64,000 nucleotides of DNA from Adiantum capillus-veneris (GCA_014529385.2 CM043966.1:102683087-102747086), one strand, 5' to 3'; counted from the first letter of the stretch, positions 32,618 through 44,699 are shown. Made by a program: numbers and translations. The notes: generated by a model not told the origin, from the sequence alone.

Positions 32618-32830
32618 ATGAACAATAGAGTTGCACCATATGCTTTTCATTTTTCACAACGCATCAGAATTAACATTTGTGTAGATCGCAATTTTTTTTA
32701 CCAACAACGCATTGTTTTTATGTTTGGAGCAGAAAGACTTGGTGAAATCTTGGCATCTCCAAATCCCATCATTCTTCCATTCATTAATTATGATGATTCA
32801 TTTGATGTCCATGTTTTTATTTTGTTTTGA
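32618..32830 (+). CDS. Leader ORF LB of Gy-A, 70 residues, novel family
   Basis: The ATG at 32618 starts MNN, matching the MNN/MDN starts of the Gy-C and Gy-B copies. Upstream codons to 32600 use a TTG and are not conserved, so I start here. The conserved core is RIRINI, FFYQQRIVFMFGAERLGEIL, ASPNPIILP, then SFDVHVFILF at the end. A strand-helix-strand-strand pattern is likely. No signal peptide, cysteines or nucleic-acid-binding motif. It lies 28 bases after the primer site and 83 bases before its paralogue LA. Function unknown; it is open although Gy-A pol is dead. Confidence 0.75.
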   Translation: MNNRVAPYAFHFSQRIRINICVDRNFFYQQRIVFMFGAERLGEILASPNPIILPFINYDDSFDVHVFILF

Positions 32831-32913
32831 GGCAGGGACAAGAGGCGCTTAGATAGCGATCCACTCAAAGGAAACTTTCTTCAAGAGAAAGAAAAAGGAG
32901 AACACATTGTCAC

Positions 32914-33126
32914 ATGAACCAACCTGGAGCTCCTTCTCCTTTTACACCCATAGCTCGTCAATCTGTGCACATCATAATTGCTACAAAATTTAGATTTCAA
33001 GCAACCATTAGGAGAATTTTTGGACCCACTCGCCTTAATGAAATTAATGCCTCAATCAACCCTTTTATTTTGCCTATGATAAATTATGAACTAACACTTG
33101 ATGTATATATTTTCATTTTGATGTGA
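32914..33126 (+). CDS. Leader ORF LA of Gy-A, 70 residues, novel family
   Basis: It starts MNQ, then PFTPIARQSVHIIIATKF, FQATIRRIFGPTRLNEIN, ASINPFILPM and a strand-like end LDVYIFILM, with TGA at 33124-33126. It aligns with LB over its whole length, so the two are paralogues. The LA copies in Gy-B and Gy-C are closer to this one than to LB. The gag ATG follows 53 bases later. In this element LB comes first and LA second. Confidence 0.75.
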   Translation: MNQPGAPSPFTPIARQSVHIIIATKFRFQATIRRIFGPTRLNEINASINPFILPMINYELTLDVYIFILM

Positions 33127-33179
33127 TCACTCATCGTAGTCAAAACTTTGTGGTACACAAACCTCCTTGTATTGTAAAA

Positions 33180-36100
33180 ATGTCAAGCACTTTTCCTACC
33201 TTTCATTCTAAAAATGGTGAGGATGCACAAGAATTTCTGGATAATTTGGAGATGGCACACCTCATCTCTGGGAGAGATCAAGAAGAGGTAAAGCTGCGTG
33301 CTTTTCCACTCGTTCTCAAAGGGGAGGCTAAGGCATGGTACGAGGCCTTGCAACCTCAAAACAAAACCAATTGGGAGAGGCTACGTACAATTTTTCTTGC
33401 CAAATTTGGGCAAGGAGATACTCCAGAGGGTCTTTGGAAGTGTCTGCTTCAACATAAACAGGTATTCCTTGAAGACCCATCTTATGAGGCCGTTTTCCTT
33501 AACCTATGGGATAGATGGGAGGCTACCTTACAAAACCAAGGTGGTGCCCCAAACTTTCTAAAGAAAGATAGGTTCATGGCTGGCTTGTATCCAATTTTGA
33601 AGACCAAGGTAGAGTTAAAATTCCCATCAACATTTGAGGAAGCACGTGAGGTGGCCATGGTCAAATTCAAGAAGTTAAATTTTCAAGCACATAGAACAAG
33701 GGACCTAAATGAAGTCAATGAGAGGGATTCTTCACCAAGCATGGGAGCACAAGTTAGGGGCTCTCTTGCCCAAACTTCACAAATAGGGGAAGGATCACAA
33801 CAAGAGATCTTGCAAAGATTAACTCAACAACTAGAGAGTCTCACCTTGAATCTAGTGCAGGGCCTACCCCAACAACGACAACCAAGAGAAGGGAATCGCA
33901 ATCAACGACGTCAAGCACAAGAGTTGAGATGCTGGAATTGCAACGAAGTTGGTCATGGCATGTATAATTGCCCTCACCCTCGAAGGCTTCTAGGGGACAT
34001 ATACCCTCCTAGACCCCCTCCGCTCATGGTGCAGCAAGAGCATGCTCAAGCCCCACAAATTCTTCGTCAACCACCACCACCTCCAGTGGCAAACATCCCT
34101 CTTGTCCCACCAGTGGAGGAAGAGAGAGGAGTAAACGTCATAAAGCTGGAAGAGGAGATAGAGGTGAGCCCTATACATTTTGATGTTATGCCAGCAGAAA
34201 AGCGCACAAGAGCACACAACAAGGATGAAGACACAGGGAATGAAGAGTCAGAACCTGCAAGGAAGGAGAGGAAGAAAAAGTCAAAGAAGGAGGAAGGAGG
34301 CAAGAAGCAAAGGTCAGGGCGAAGGGAGATCGGCATCAACGATTTTCCATTAGGAAAGAATATGGAACCCTACAACATCTTAGAAGATCTGCAAACTCAA
34401 AAGCCCAATATTTCTTGGCCTCAACTCCTACATCTATCACCCAAGGTGAGAAAGCACTGGTCCAAACTTGTAAGCACAAGACTCCCAAGAAAGAAAGAAA
34501 AGGTGACAGTAAAGGCATTGACTTCAAAGCCACAACAAGATGTGGAACCTATTGTAAATGCTTATGTAAGGGGTAGGAAGGTATCCAATGTGTATGTTGA
34601 TGGTGGAGCACAAATGTGTGTGATCACGGAAAGAGCCATGAATAGACTAGGGCTTGAAATCACTAAATCCTCTAATTGTCAAGCTAGGCTGACCAACAAT
34701 GCAAGTGTGAAGTGCCTAGGGATCATCGAGAATGTAAAAGTTTCTGTATGTAATATAGATGCACGTGTGGACATGTATGTTATGCCAGCCAAGGGGGAGG
34801 GCTATCCCATCATCCTAGGGAGGACTTGGCTCATTGCTGTGAATGCAGATCAAAAATGGGGACGAGGACAATTGATTCTCAAAAAGGGGCAACATGTAAT
34901 ATACGATTGGCATGAAGGAAAGCAGCTCGACATCAACTATGAGACCACGGCTGATGAAGAAAGTGAAGAGAGTTTTGACTCAAGCGACAAGGAAGGTTCA
35001 ACCACTACATCCAATAGCCAAGAAGAATCATCTTTGGAGGTAATGGGACTCATCTTCAACACATCAAAAACTCCATCAATAGAGGTTGACCCAACAAAGG
35101 AGCAAACAAAGGATGACAAAGGTGACCACAAGCACTTTGAAGACTTTGAGAGGATGCTAGCAAAAGATCTTACCCCTAAGGAGAAGCGGTCCTACATTGA
35201 TATGCTCAAGAGGTATCCCAATTTGTTTATCACCGATTACTCACAAATTATAGGTGTGGATGTTATAGAGCATGGCATAGAATTAAAACCAGGTACTAAA
35301 CCTGTGGCTCAAAAGCTAAGGCGCCTAGGAAAAATACAACAAGAGGCACTTTTGATAGAGGTTAACCGACTCCTCAAAGCTGTTTTCATTTACCCTGTGT
35401 CTAACTCTGAGTGGGTGTCCCCAATTGTAGTAACCCCTAAAAAGAACGGAAAATGGAGGGTCTGTGTTGACTACAAACCGCTCAATGCTGCAACAAAGAG
35501 GGATCATTTTCCTCTTCCTTTCCAAGATGAAATCTTAAACGAAGTAGCCGGCTATGAATGTTACACAGTGTGTGATGGGTATTCAGGGTATTTTCAAATC
35601 AGAATAGCAGAAGAAGATCCGTTAAAAACCACTTTCATCACACCTTGGTGTTGCTTTGCCTATAGAGTGATGCCATTTGGGCTCACAAATGCTCCTAGTA
35701 CCTTTATAAGGTTTACAACTCTTGTCTTTCAGCCCTTCTTTGGAAAGTCAATTAGGGTTTTTATGGATGACTTCTGTATCTATAGTAGCCAAAGACTTCA
35801 TTGCCAAAAAGTTGAGGAGGGGCTTAAGAGGCTTCATCAATTTGGGGGATAGCTTAATCCTAAGAAGTGTCACATTGCAGAGTCAAAAGTGGTATTGCTA
35901 GGTCATGTGGTTTCTTTGCAAGGAATTCAAGTGGATCCATCAAAAGTAAATGCTCTCTTGTCACTACAACCACCAACGACAACCAAGGAGCTCATGACTT
36001 TCAACCACAAAGTAAGGTACATGTCTCGTTTCATTCACCTTCTAGCAGAAGCTATTGCACCTTTGCACAAGCTAGCAAACAAACCCACATTTGAATGGAG

Positions 36101-38488
36101 AGAGGAACACGAATTATGCTTTACTGAAGTAAAGGGTATTCTCAACTCTCTTCCAACAATAATGCCACCAAATCCAAAGGATACATATTACATCACGCCA
36201 AGTGTAGGAATGGAGGCCATCGGTGTAGTTCTCATGCAAAAAGACCCAAAAACATGCTACATGAGGCCAGTATACTTTACAAGCAAAGTCATGACCGCTG
36301 CAGAGAAGGGCTACACCGATATGGAGAAGGTGGTATTCACAATTATGTTTGCGGTAAGAAAGTTCCGATCATATCTCTTACCTGCACCATTTGTCATTCT
36401 CACCATGGAAAACAATTTACCATATGTTGTGCAACACATGAGCCTCTCATCTAGGATAGCCAAATGGGTTCTAGAACTTCAAGAGTTCGAATACACTTTT
36501 CTTGTGGAAGATAGCACAAGGGCAGGTCTTGCAGACATTCTCACATACAAAGTGAGAGAAAGGAAAAAGTCACCAAAGGCAGGAGACAAAGCTACACCAC
36601 AAAATAATGAGGAGGAGATGGACAATGCACACATTTTGTGCTTTGATGGAGCTTACCGACGACAACACGATCAGGCAGCAGGGGGGGTTCTTATTCTAAG
36701 TCCACAAAGGGAAGTTCTTGTTAAAAAAGGTATCACCTTGGAAAATGTTCATTCTAATAATGAGGCTAAGTATGTCACCTTAAAGTTGGGGCTTGAAGAA
36801 TGTAGAAAACTTGGCATCGAATGACTTATAATAAGAGGTGATTCCTTACTAGTTATTAGGCAAATCCAAGGGATATGGAAGTGCAAGAACCCTACTCTCG
36901 TGGAGTGGCTTAGATAGGTGAAGGCTTTGATAAAGAACTTTGAAGCTACACAGGTACAATATGTTGTGAGAACCCTCAACAAGGAAGCAGATTATCTCGC
37001 CAATGAGAAACTTCAGATCATGGTGGGAGGTGTGAAGCTCTACGAACCAAAGTACCAAGGCCAAGAGGAATTGAAGGACATCATATTTTTCTCCAAACTG
37101 GTGAGTGCCCTAAACACTTGGATAAAGTGCAAAGGCATAGGTTGGTAAAAAAGGCAACTCCTTACCAACTCATAGGAGATGATCTGTATCATAAAGGGAA
37201 AGATTTGGTGCTAAGAAGGGTGCCCTCTATTCAAGAAATAGAGAGAATCCTCTTTTCATGCCATGATGATGTCTGTGGGGGTCATTTTTCTCATGATATT
37301 ACAAACAGGAAGATTTTTCAAGCAGGGTTTGTTTGGCCAAGTCTACACCGTGATGTCCAGCATTGGTGTAAGTCATGCAAAGGTTGTCAGATTGCTGGAA
37401 ATCGACGACTCACTTACGAACCTCGAGTTCCAATAATTTCGTATGGTCCTTTTGAGAAGTGGGGTGTGGATGCAATAGGCCCCTTACCTCGCACATCTAC
37501 CGGGAAGGTCTTCATCATTGTGGGAGTAGATTACATGACACGATGGGCGGAGGCAGCAAGTACAACATGAATTACAGCCGAGGAGGTATCAAAATTTATC
37601 TTTGATCACATATGAAGTAGATTCGGCACACCATTAGAGATTTTGTCAGATCGTGGTCCAGGGTTTAGAGCAGAGCTCCTAGATAATCTTTTGACAAAGT
37701 TAAAAGTCAAACATTTGCATTCTACACCTTACTAGCCTCAGTGCAATGGGTTGGTTGAAAAGGTGAATGGAATGATATGTAAAATCATTTCTAAGCAGGT
37801 TGCAGATCGACCAAACGACTGGGATCGCCATTTGACCGCAGCTCTATGGGCATATAGAACATCTTTCAAGGTATCCACTCAATTCACTCCTTTTCATTTG
37901 GTATATGGACAGGAGGCACTCCTTCCTATTGAGGTGGAGATTGCAAGCCTACGCATTCTCTCACGGGGAGCAAAGAAGCCAAAAGAAGCTTTGCAGGAAA
38001 GAATTTTAGATCTTCGACGACTTGAACTTGATAGAGAAGAGTCCATCGACTATTACATTGCCCAAGCCACAAGTCAAAGGGACAAAATCAACAAGAAGCT
38101 CAAGGGGAAAGGATTGAAGGAAGGTATGTTGGTTCTTCGCTATGATAACTGACTTGATACTCGACTTGACAAAAAGTTTTTGCAAAGATGGGAGGGACCT
38201 TTCATGATAAAAACAAAGTTTGGGAATAGTAGTTATAGATTAGTAGATTTATCAGGAAAACTCCACAAGACCAGAGTCAATGGATGGAGATTAAAGCCCT
38301 ACTTTCAACGTATCAATCCGTTGATAGGAAGTCATCTACCTACATCGTCTAAGCTCCAAATTGGCATGGCTCCCTTCGGCTTGGCAAATGCTCCACCTAT
38401 TTTTAAAGCTTTGATGTGCAAAGAAGAACTAGCCTTGGAATCTCAACATACCCAAGGCAACCCTCCCATCTCCGATTTATGGGATTGA
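33180..38488 (+). pseudogene. Gy-A gag-pol polyprotein (gag, PR, RT, RNH, aRNH, IN), broken
   Basis: The ATG at 33180 (MSSTFPTFHSKNGEDAQEFL) starts gag. A zinc knuckle CWNCNEVGHGMYNC is at about residues 251-264. Protease has VDGGAQ (D-G-G in place of D-S/T-G, about 34599) and ILGRTWL. RT has WRVCVDYKPLNAAT, VMPFGLTNAPSTF and VFMDDFCIY. RNase H follows, then a second archaeal-type RNase H (LCFDGAYRRQ, NNEAKYVTLKLGLEE, IRGDSLLVIRQIQG, NKEADYLAN). Integrase has an HHCC finger (CKSCKGCQ), then WGVDAIGPLP, LSDRGPGF, NGLVEKVNG. Stops: TAG 35850, TGA 36822, TAG 36915, TGA 37568, TGA 37613, TAG 37733, TGA 38150; frameshift near 37120-37145. Gag to RT is a single open frame to 35852. Confidence 0.92.
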
Positions 38489-38667
38489 GGTAATGAAAAG
38501 CAGGTCTAATGGAGTAAAAGAGTGTATATCGCTCCTCCTTTTTTTAGAAAAATAAGAAAAAAGAGAAGAAAAAAAAAGACGAAAAAAAAGAAAAAAAGGA
38601 AAAGGAAAAAACTCTTTTGTTTCATCTAGGATCATGAATGATCCTAGATGAAGGGGGAGGGCTAATA
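38489..38667 (+). other. Gy-A 3' untranslated region and polypurine tract
   Basis: An A-rich run at 38545-38610 precedes AAGGGGGAGGG (about 38651-38661), the polypurine tract just before the 3' LTR. No gene is seen. Confidence 0.8.
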
Positions 38668-40659
38668 TGAGTAGCGTTAAATGGTAACCTTGCATTTGAA
38701 CTACATTTCTACTCAAATGTACATATTTTTTATCAAAGTTTTAACCTAGTGTTCATTCTCTCTTTCCGTAATAGCCTTTTTCCATACAAACACCTTACCC
38801 TTCTTAGATCTTTATGCATTTACATCATATTTCTCTCTTCATACTAAATGTAAATAGTAAACTTAATTCTACTCTCCTAGTTTTTTACTGCATATTATTT
38901 TAACTAATTACTTTTACTAATTTAAATAACTATCTACATCCCATAATTTGTAAATAAATAATTTATGGGCACTTATCTTACCCATCTTCTCTCAAGGGTA
39001 GGGTTAACCTTGTAGGCCTTCCCTTCCCCACCACTATGTGACCCAACTCTTGGATCATTTACTTGTGTTGGTCAACAAATCTTAAATATAATGTATATCC
39101 CCAATAAATCAAACTTTATTGGAGCCTACCTCATTTGTTTAAGGTGGATTCTCTTTTGAAAAAGCATGCTACACCTTGGATGCATGCTAAAGGGCCCCCT
39201 ACAAGGAGACTTGGTTCAAAAGGTGTTTTGGATGCATCTTGAACGCCTTAGCTCGTGGGTATACTTGAGGAACACTCCAAAATCAGCTTAAACACTTTGA
39301 GAAGGTCAACTTTGCCTTTTACATCACCCAATTCTGAGTTACAGGCTGAAAGTTATGGTGAAAACAAGGTGCTGCGGACACTGTTACTGCAGGTCAAAGT
39401 TACAATCAGGTAAACCACAAAGGTGAAAACTTTTCTTGACTTCTCCAACATTCTAAAATACCAATGGGGAGTTAAAAACCACTTGCATGTGGAGGGGTCG
39501 GCTCAAGATGCTTCCAGAGACACAACAAACAGGATGGGGACACTCTGCAGGAGCCACTGGAGGGACATCATGGTGGGGCCCACATACATTATCAACTCTT
39601 ATGGAGCCTCCACGACTTAAAAGACTATTTTTAATAAAAAAATAAGTCCCTTATTTGCATAATTGAAGGAATGGTCAAAAGGGAACCTAACTATGGTTAA
39701 TTACCTACCCTAGTCAAGTTTAACCTAACCCAAGGTCTTGTATAGCTATAAAAAGGCCCTTTGGCAAGCACAAAAATACACACACATACTCCATTGCTGA
39801 AAATAAACTCCTCTAAGGTTAGGGAAGTCCTAATCTCTGTCTCCTCTTGTCTCGCTATCCATTTCCTAAGCTCGCTATCATAAGCGGCACCATAGAGAGA
39901 GCATCAATATGCTATTGCTACCATTCTCTTGCAAACATTTCTCTTATCATACTCATCCCTAAATAAAGATTGTAGATTCTATATGAGAGCAAGGATATCA
40001 AGTTCAATGATCTATCTCATGGTTTGATCAACAAATTGTTGCAATTGGGGTGTCGTCGTCACACTTTTGCTCTAAATGCATGTAAAATTGGTAAGCCTAT
40101 CTTGGCAGCTTCTCATATTTTGTGCTCATTGGGTTGCTTGTTTGTTAAGAAATTTTTTTGTGCACCATGGTGTCTAATTGCTTGGCTTCTCTCCTTATGT
40201 TGTGTGTAAGTAAGTCTTGGGGCTGTATAGATGGAGAAGAGCTCTCTATGCATGCCGCCTTATGTGTGTAAGTAGTCTCTTCTTTTGGGAAAGGAAAGGA
40301 GTTGTCAAGTATTTGTGCATTATGGTGTTTTGAGTTTTGAGGTTTTGTGCTTATTTTTCTTAGAAGTATATGAGCACTAATATGGTGAAGGTCAATCTTT
40401 GCATGTGAGTTTGTGCAGTGTTCAAAGGGATTGCTTAAGGAGTGTGTGTTGAATGGTTGAAGGGCATTTTGTGTTGAAGCACATAAGGAAGGTGTGAGTG
40501 TGTGTGTGTGTGTGTGTGCTGTATATGGTTTGTTTTGGTTTCCTTCTTTCTCCACAAAAGAGGGTGGTGCCCCTAAGAAATATGCGTGTGTAGGGTCTCA
40601 CGGAGTGGTTGTCTGGTGGGAGCCTTGAGTTGAGCCCCATCTCAAAAAATCCGCTCTCA
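38668..40659 (+). repeat. 3' LTR of Gy-A
   Basis: It pairs with 30568-32565, offset 8,100 bases. It includes the TATA box at 39747-39754 and ends CCGCTCTCA, followed by target duplication ATGG. Confidence 0.95.
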
Positions 40660-41749
40660 ATGGATGTTTTTGACATATCTCACACCCGGACCCGGATATA
40701 TGTGATCCATGAGTATATCCTAGGGTTTTGGCATGTTCCTGACGTGCTGATAATATTGGAATTTTGAAATTTTGAGTGTGGAATTTTTTGCAACAGCTTG
40801 TCAAAAATCTCGACATATTAAACTTTCGCAGTTTGATTCCTATATTGTAGAGAGTGATACGGTTTGCATCTTTGGCTATGTATGGCACAATGTGGTGCTA
40901 TTTCAGAGAGAGTTTACCTTGTTTTTGTGAATGCAAGTGATGCTTTGGGATGTGACTTTGGGATCTTTACATCCGGATGCGATCTTATGCGCATTGTATG
41001 ACTGTGTGGGGCATTCAGAGAGCTGTTTTTTGCATGCTATGTGCACATTGTGGATACAGCTTGAGCCTGGTATAGCTTGCAAGTAGCAAGTGTGCATGTT
41101 TTTAGGTATTTTTGGACAGGTATATGTCCATAGAGCCACTCGTTGAGGAGTGAGCCAGTTTGACAGGCATTTGGCAGCGTATGTAAACCATTTTGTGGAT
41201 CTGTTTACTGAGACATTGAGTGTCCATCTTTATGCGATTTGGTGAGATTTTTTGAGTTTTTACTCAGCTTTCAGGGAAAACTCTGCCGGATTTTCCCAGA
41301 TTCTTTCCATGGTTTATGCGTTTTCGTTTGATGGTATAGTGGAAGATATATTCCCACTTTGATAGTGATGATCGAGTGTTTACTCTCACTTTTGATGGGT
41401 TTTGTCAGTTTGGACACAATTTGGGGTTCTTGTACCCACTCTCATAGGAGTGACTATTATGTATGCTTGTGTGGCTATAGACTATGCTAGTCGCAGGTTT
41501 CACAGGTTTTTGTAGATTTTTGTAGGCAGTTTATGCGATGCGTTTTGAGCTAGTTTGCTCCCTACTTATGTATATGGTTATGCGCTTTACGCTTGGTTGA
41601 GCAGTTTGCCCTAGTTTATGTTTGCAGATAGAAAATTGTGGAGTTTTTTTACGCATATGTGGGCATCAATTTTGATGCATTTGATCATGCTTTTGAGCAT
41701 TGTGTAGTGGTCGAGTTACCTCCCATTTTTGTTGCCATTTTGACATTCA
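40660..41749 (+). other. Co-2 leader, right part
   Basis: About 1.1 kb with no convincing frame. It holds the second copy of the leader repeat at 40672-40750. A gag N-terminal domain would be expected here but cannot be recognised. Confidence 0.45.
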
Positions 41750-42805
41750 CTTATGGTAGCAGATATGTGTGACAATGAGAGACGACAGTCTTGTTCTTGC
41801 CGATACTTGCGCTGTTGGCATTGTGGTCACACATGGCACATTAGAGGCCATTGTTTCATACTTACAAGGCAGCATCGGAGATGTATGCGTAGTGCAGACA
41901 TGGCTTTGACACATGTTAGAGACGCAGCTTCAGTGGAAGTCTATGCCAGTGATGGTGATGTCATGCTTGTCTCCACTGTACCTTTTACAGATTTGTCTAT
42001 AGATAGCACACTTTATCCATAGTGGTTACTAGATAGCGATGTTGCTTTCCACGTCACATGATGTCGTGAGTGGTTTAGCACATTTTCCAGTGGGAGACTT
42101 GGTTGTGTGCCCTTGGCCAATGGTTTGGCGTTTGACATAGAGGGTGCATGAGACATTTATTTGTCTTTCTCCAATGGTGCATCATACACGCTATGACATG
42201 TGCACTATGTTCCTCAGCTAAGATAGAGCTTGATCTCAATGAGATAGTTAGCAGACTCTGGTTGTCAAATATTGCTTAGAGAGTAGTCTTTCCAAATGCA
42301 TTGTGGTTCATTAGTGATTGCCAGAGGAGCCTACAACAGCCTAGTATATCCTATGCATGTGTATGAGGTCCAAGATGACATAGTCTCGGTTTTGTTGTTG
42401 GAATGCTTTGAGCGAGAGATGAGATGTGTCTCTTTCATAGGTGATCTCCACCATGCTCATGAGACAAAGAATTTAGCTATGTAGGACGTGCCATTAGACT
42501 CTATAGAGACAGAGATAGAGAGGTAGTGCTCTAGTGAGACACAACAGGTGTTGTCAAACTTTGTGCAAGCAGAGGTAGAGCAGGTATGCTCCCTAGAGAC
42601 ACAAACAGAGATGAGAGATATGGATCTCTTTGATATGCTCATGTTAGAGGCTGATGAGTTTGTGCCAGGGTACACAATTTTGCATATGGGTGGGAGGGAT
42701 GTAGCTTTTGCAGTGTCGGTGTTGACACATCCATACGCGATCGATAATCGTGATGACGCAATGATTGTAGATAGCGCAGGGAAGGCAAGTGCACCCAAGT
42801 TTGTG
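41750..42805 (+). pseudogene. Co-2 gag zinc knuckle and protease remnant
   Basis: In one frame: CWHCGHTWHIRGHC (CX2CX4HX4C knuckle of copia gag), then WLLDSDVAFHVT, the copia protease active site with Asp in place of Gly (D-S-D), CREWFSTFSSG, HVHYVPQL and MHCGSLVIARGAYNSLVYPM, all hallmarks of the copia protease to pre-integrase region. Stops occur, including a TAG after TLYP and a TGA after FHVT. Downstream, an acidic open frame to about 42805 has no recognised domain, then the polypurine tract. Integrase, RT and RNase H are absent, so the element is a deletion derivative. Confidence 0.8.
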
Positions 42806-43147
42806 TAGATTTTATCAACATTCGGATGTCTCATGTTCGGCTTGTTAGTGTCAAGGCCTAAACTAGCAGCTGCAGTGGGAGAATTTGTAGCAGGGATAGT
42901 CAATCGTATGGTGACTGACACTAGCATGATGCTTCCTGGAACTTTGTAGACCTCTACGGGATCTACATGCAGGCTCTAGCATGGATACGCACACTCACCT
43001 ACCACCAGAGCCGATACAACTGTGTGTAGATCAATAGAGTGAGTTTGTGGGCATAGGTTGAGAGAGTCTCTCACCTAGTTTCTTGTACATACTAGTAGTT
43101 TAGCTAGTAGGCCTCACTTATCAATGCATTGCCTTTAAGTGGGAGAT
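42806..43147 (+). other. Co-2 3' region and polypurine tract
   Basis: No gene is seen. AAGTGGGAGAT at 43137-43147 is the polypurine tract, nearly identical to that of Co-1. Confidence 0.7.
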
Positions 43148-43369
43148 TGTTGGGTAAAGGTGCTATGCCTTTGCCCGGGGTTGGACGTCCGGTGTTTGAT
43201 CGTCTGCCCACACGTGTACATGCCCTTATTCATTATACATATATGAATAAGAAGCACCTCACTCACTTGAGTTTCTTCCTGAGGCTGCTCCACCAACATC
43301 GATCTCTTGCTTCTCCCCTTCCCTGCATGCATCGCACCGTGCATGCATCCGCACACATGTGCACTCACA
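43148..43369 (+). repeat. 3' LTR of Co-2
   Basis: It starts TGTTGGGTAAAGGTGCTATG and ends GTGCACTCACA. It is about 25 bases shorter than the 5' LTR and clearly more diverged from it than the Gy-A LTRs are from each other, so Co-2 is older than Gy-A, as nesting requires. Confidence 0.85.
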
Positions 43370-44429
43370 AGTTGCAACAACAAGGACTCTTCACATTCCT
43401 CCATCCATTCAAAAGGAGTAATGAGGCCATAAATGGGTTTTGCAATGATGGCATACATGTAGATAAATCTACAATAGTAGCCACAATGGCCCATGAATGC
43501 CTGAACTTCCTTGACACTAGTCAGTTTAGACATCTCAGTAATTGCTACCACCTTTTCCATATCAATAGCAATACCATTTTTTGAGCCAATATGTTCGAGA
43601 ATTTTGCCTTGTCTGACCATGAATTAAAAAATCCTATATAGATGGAATTCTCAAAGACACACTTAAGGTGTTCAAAATGGCTTTCTCATTTAGTTGAATG
43701 CACATAAAGATCATCCATGTAAACTTCTAGGAAATTCCACACATACTCCTTGAATGCATGGCTCATTAGCCTGCTAGAATTTTGTTGGTGCATTGGTCAC
43801 TCCAAAAGGCATGACCTTTTACGAAAAGTTTCTCATTCTGTGGCAAAAGTAGTTTTATGTTGATCTTTTGGATCTATGGACAACTGATAGTAACACGAGA
43901 ATCCGCTTAAGAAGTTGTAAGCTTATTTTCTAGCTACTCCCTCTAGAACATGATCCATGATAGGAAGAGGATAGTTATCTCGTATGGTAGCTGCATTCAC
44001 CTTCTTGAGGTTCATCAACATGCTGAGTTTCCCGTTCTTTGGCGGTACTACCACAATAGGTGATACCCAATTAGTGTGTTCAATTTTGTAGATGAACTTG
44101 GCTTCCTTGAGTGTCTCGATATCGTCCTTTATCTTCTTAGCGCGTGTCTCCTTGTAGGTGTACGATCTTTGTCTACTTGGTTTAGCATCATCTCTCATAG
44201 GGATAGTATGGTGACAAATTTTAGGATCCACTCCCTTAAGATCTTTGTAAGACCAATCAAAGACATCTTTGTACTCCTTTAAGGTTTGAATGAGGATATC
44301 TTCCTCATCATGAGACAAATATGTAGCTATGTATGCTAACTTTGAGTCTTCTCTAGGCTCTGTGAGGTCAATTTGGTTGGAATTTTCAAGATCCTCATAG
44401 GACTTTCTTGGTTTGTTGGGTTGTCTCAT
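43370..44429 (-). pseudogene. Gypsy reverse transcriptase fragment (Gy-F-like)
   Basis: The minus frame from 44429 gives DVFDWSYKDLKGVDPKICHH, KFIYKIEHTNWVSPIVVVP and VNAATIRDNYPLPIMDHVLE. After frame changes follow VYMDDLYVHS (intact YMDD) and VQAFMGHCGYYCRFIYMYAI, then FEWMEECEESLLLQ where Co-2 begins. It is the same family as Gy-F pol but without protease or integrase. Several stops and shifts, so an old fragment interrupted by Co-2. Confidence 0.85.
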
Positions 44430-44699
44430 TGGCTGCTCTACTATGTATCATTCTTTGTTTCCATTTTAATGGTCCAGACATATGTAAGTCTATTTGCTTC
44501 TCATATGTAAGTCTATCTCATCTTGAATTATTACTAATTTGATGATCATAAGAAAAAATCCTTCCACTAATATTCTCATGAGCACTCACAACCAGAGCGT
44601 TGGTGTCTTCCCATCATACTCATAAATTATTGTGGCATCACTGGCCCAAAAGTTAACCTACAAGAGCAACAACCATGCACCACAAACTTGCAGAAGAAT
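44430..44699. other. Unassigned junction
   Basis: Lies between divergent gypsy fragments. No gene is seen. Confidence 0.3.

Larger units (their letters stand above)
30568..40659 (+). mobile_element. Gy-A, Tat-like Ty3/gypsy element with dual RNase H
   Basis: LTRs 30568-32565 and 38668-40659 are nearly identical in length, and by eye differ at roughly 25-30 sites in 2 kb. Flanks are ATGG on both sides (30564-30567 and 40660-40663), a 4-base duplication in the Co-2 leader. Internal order is primer site, two leader ORFs, gag, protease, RT, RNase H, second (archaeal-type) RNase H, integrase, polypurine tract. The second RNase H places it near the Tat lineage. Pol has seven stops and a frameshift, so the element is complete in layout but not autonomous. 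Confidence 0.92.
29921..43369 (+). mobile_element. Co-2, internally deleted copia element carrying Gy-A
   Basis: LTRs at 29921-30167 and 43148-43369, an initiator tRNA-Met type primer site and a polypurine tract define a copia element. Without Gy-A its internal region is about 2.9 kb and encodes only gag zinc-knuckle and protease remnants; integrase, RT and RNase H are missing. Flanks are AGTCC (left) and AGTTG (right), a poor match. The right flank is gypsy RT coding sequence that does not resume on the left, so the left side has been rearranged or the flanks are not original partners. Confidence 0.8.

Noticed and set aside
33990-34339. Minus-strand ORFs opposite Gy-A gag
   Set aside because: Shadows of the gag-protease frame; hydrophobic composition follows from the K/E-rich sense strand.
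35850-35852. Single TAG in Gy-A between RT and RNase H as a programmed readthrough site
   Set aside because: Six more stops and a frameshift follow, and the position fits a mutated Gln codon; gag-pol readthrough would be expected near gag.
38340-38488. RT-like peptide MAPFGLANAPPIF after Gy-A integrase
   Set aside because: Only one short resemblance to the VMPFGLTNAP block; no catalytic motif follows, so probably chance or a tiny fragment.
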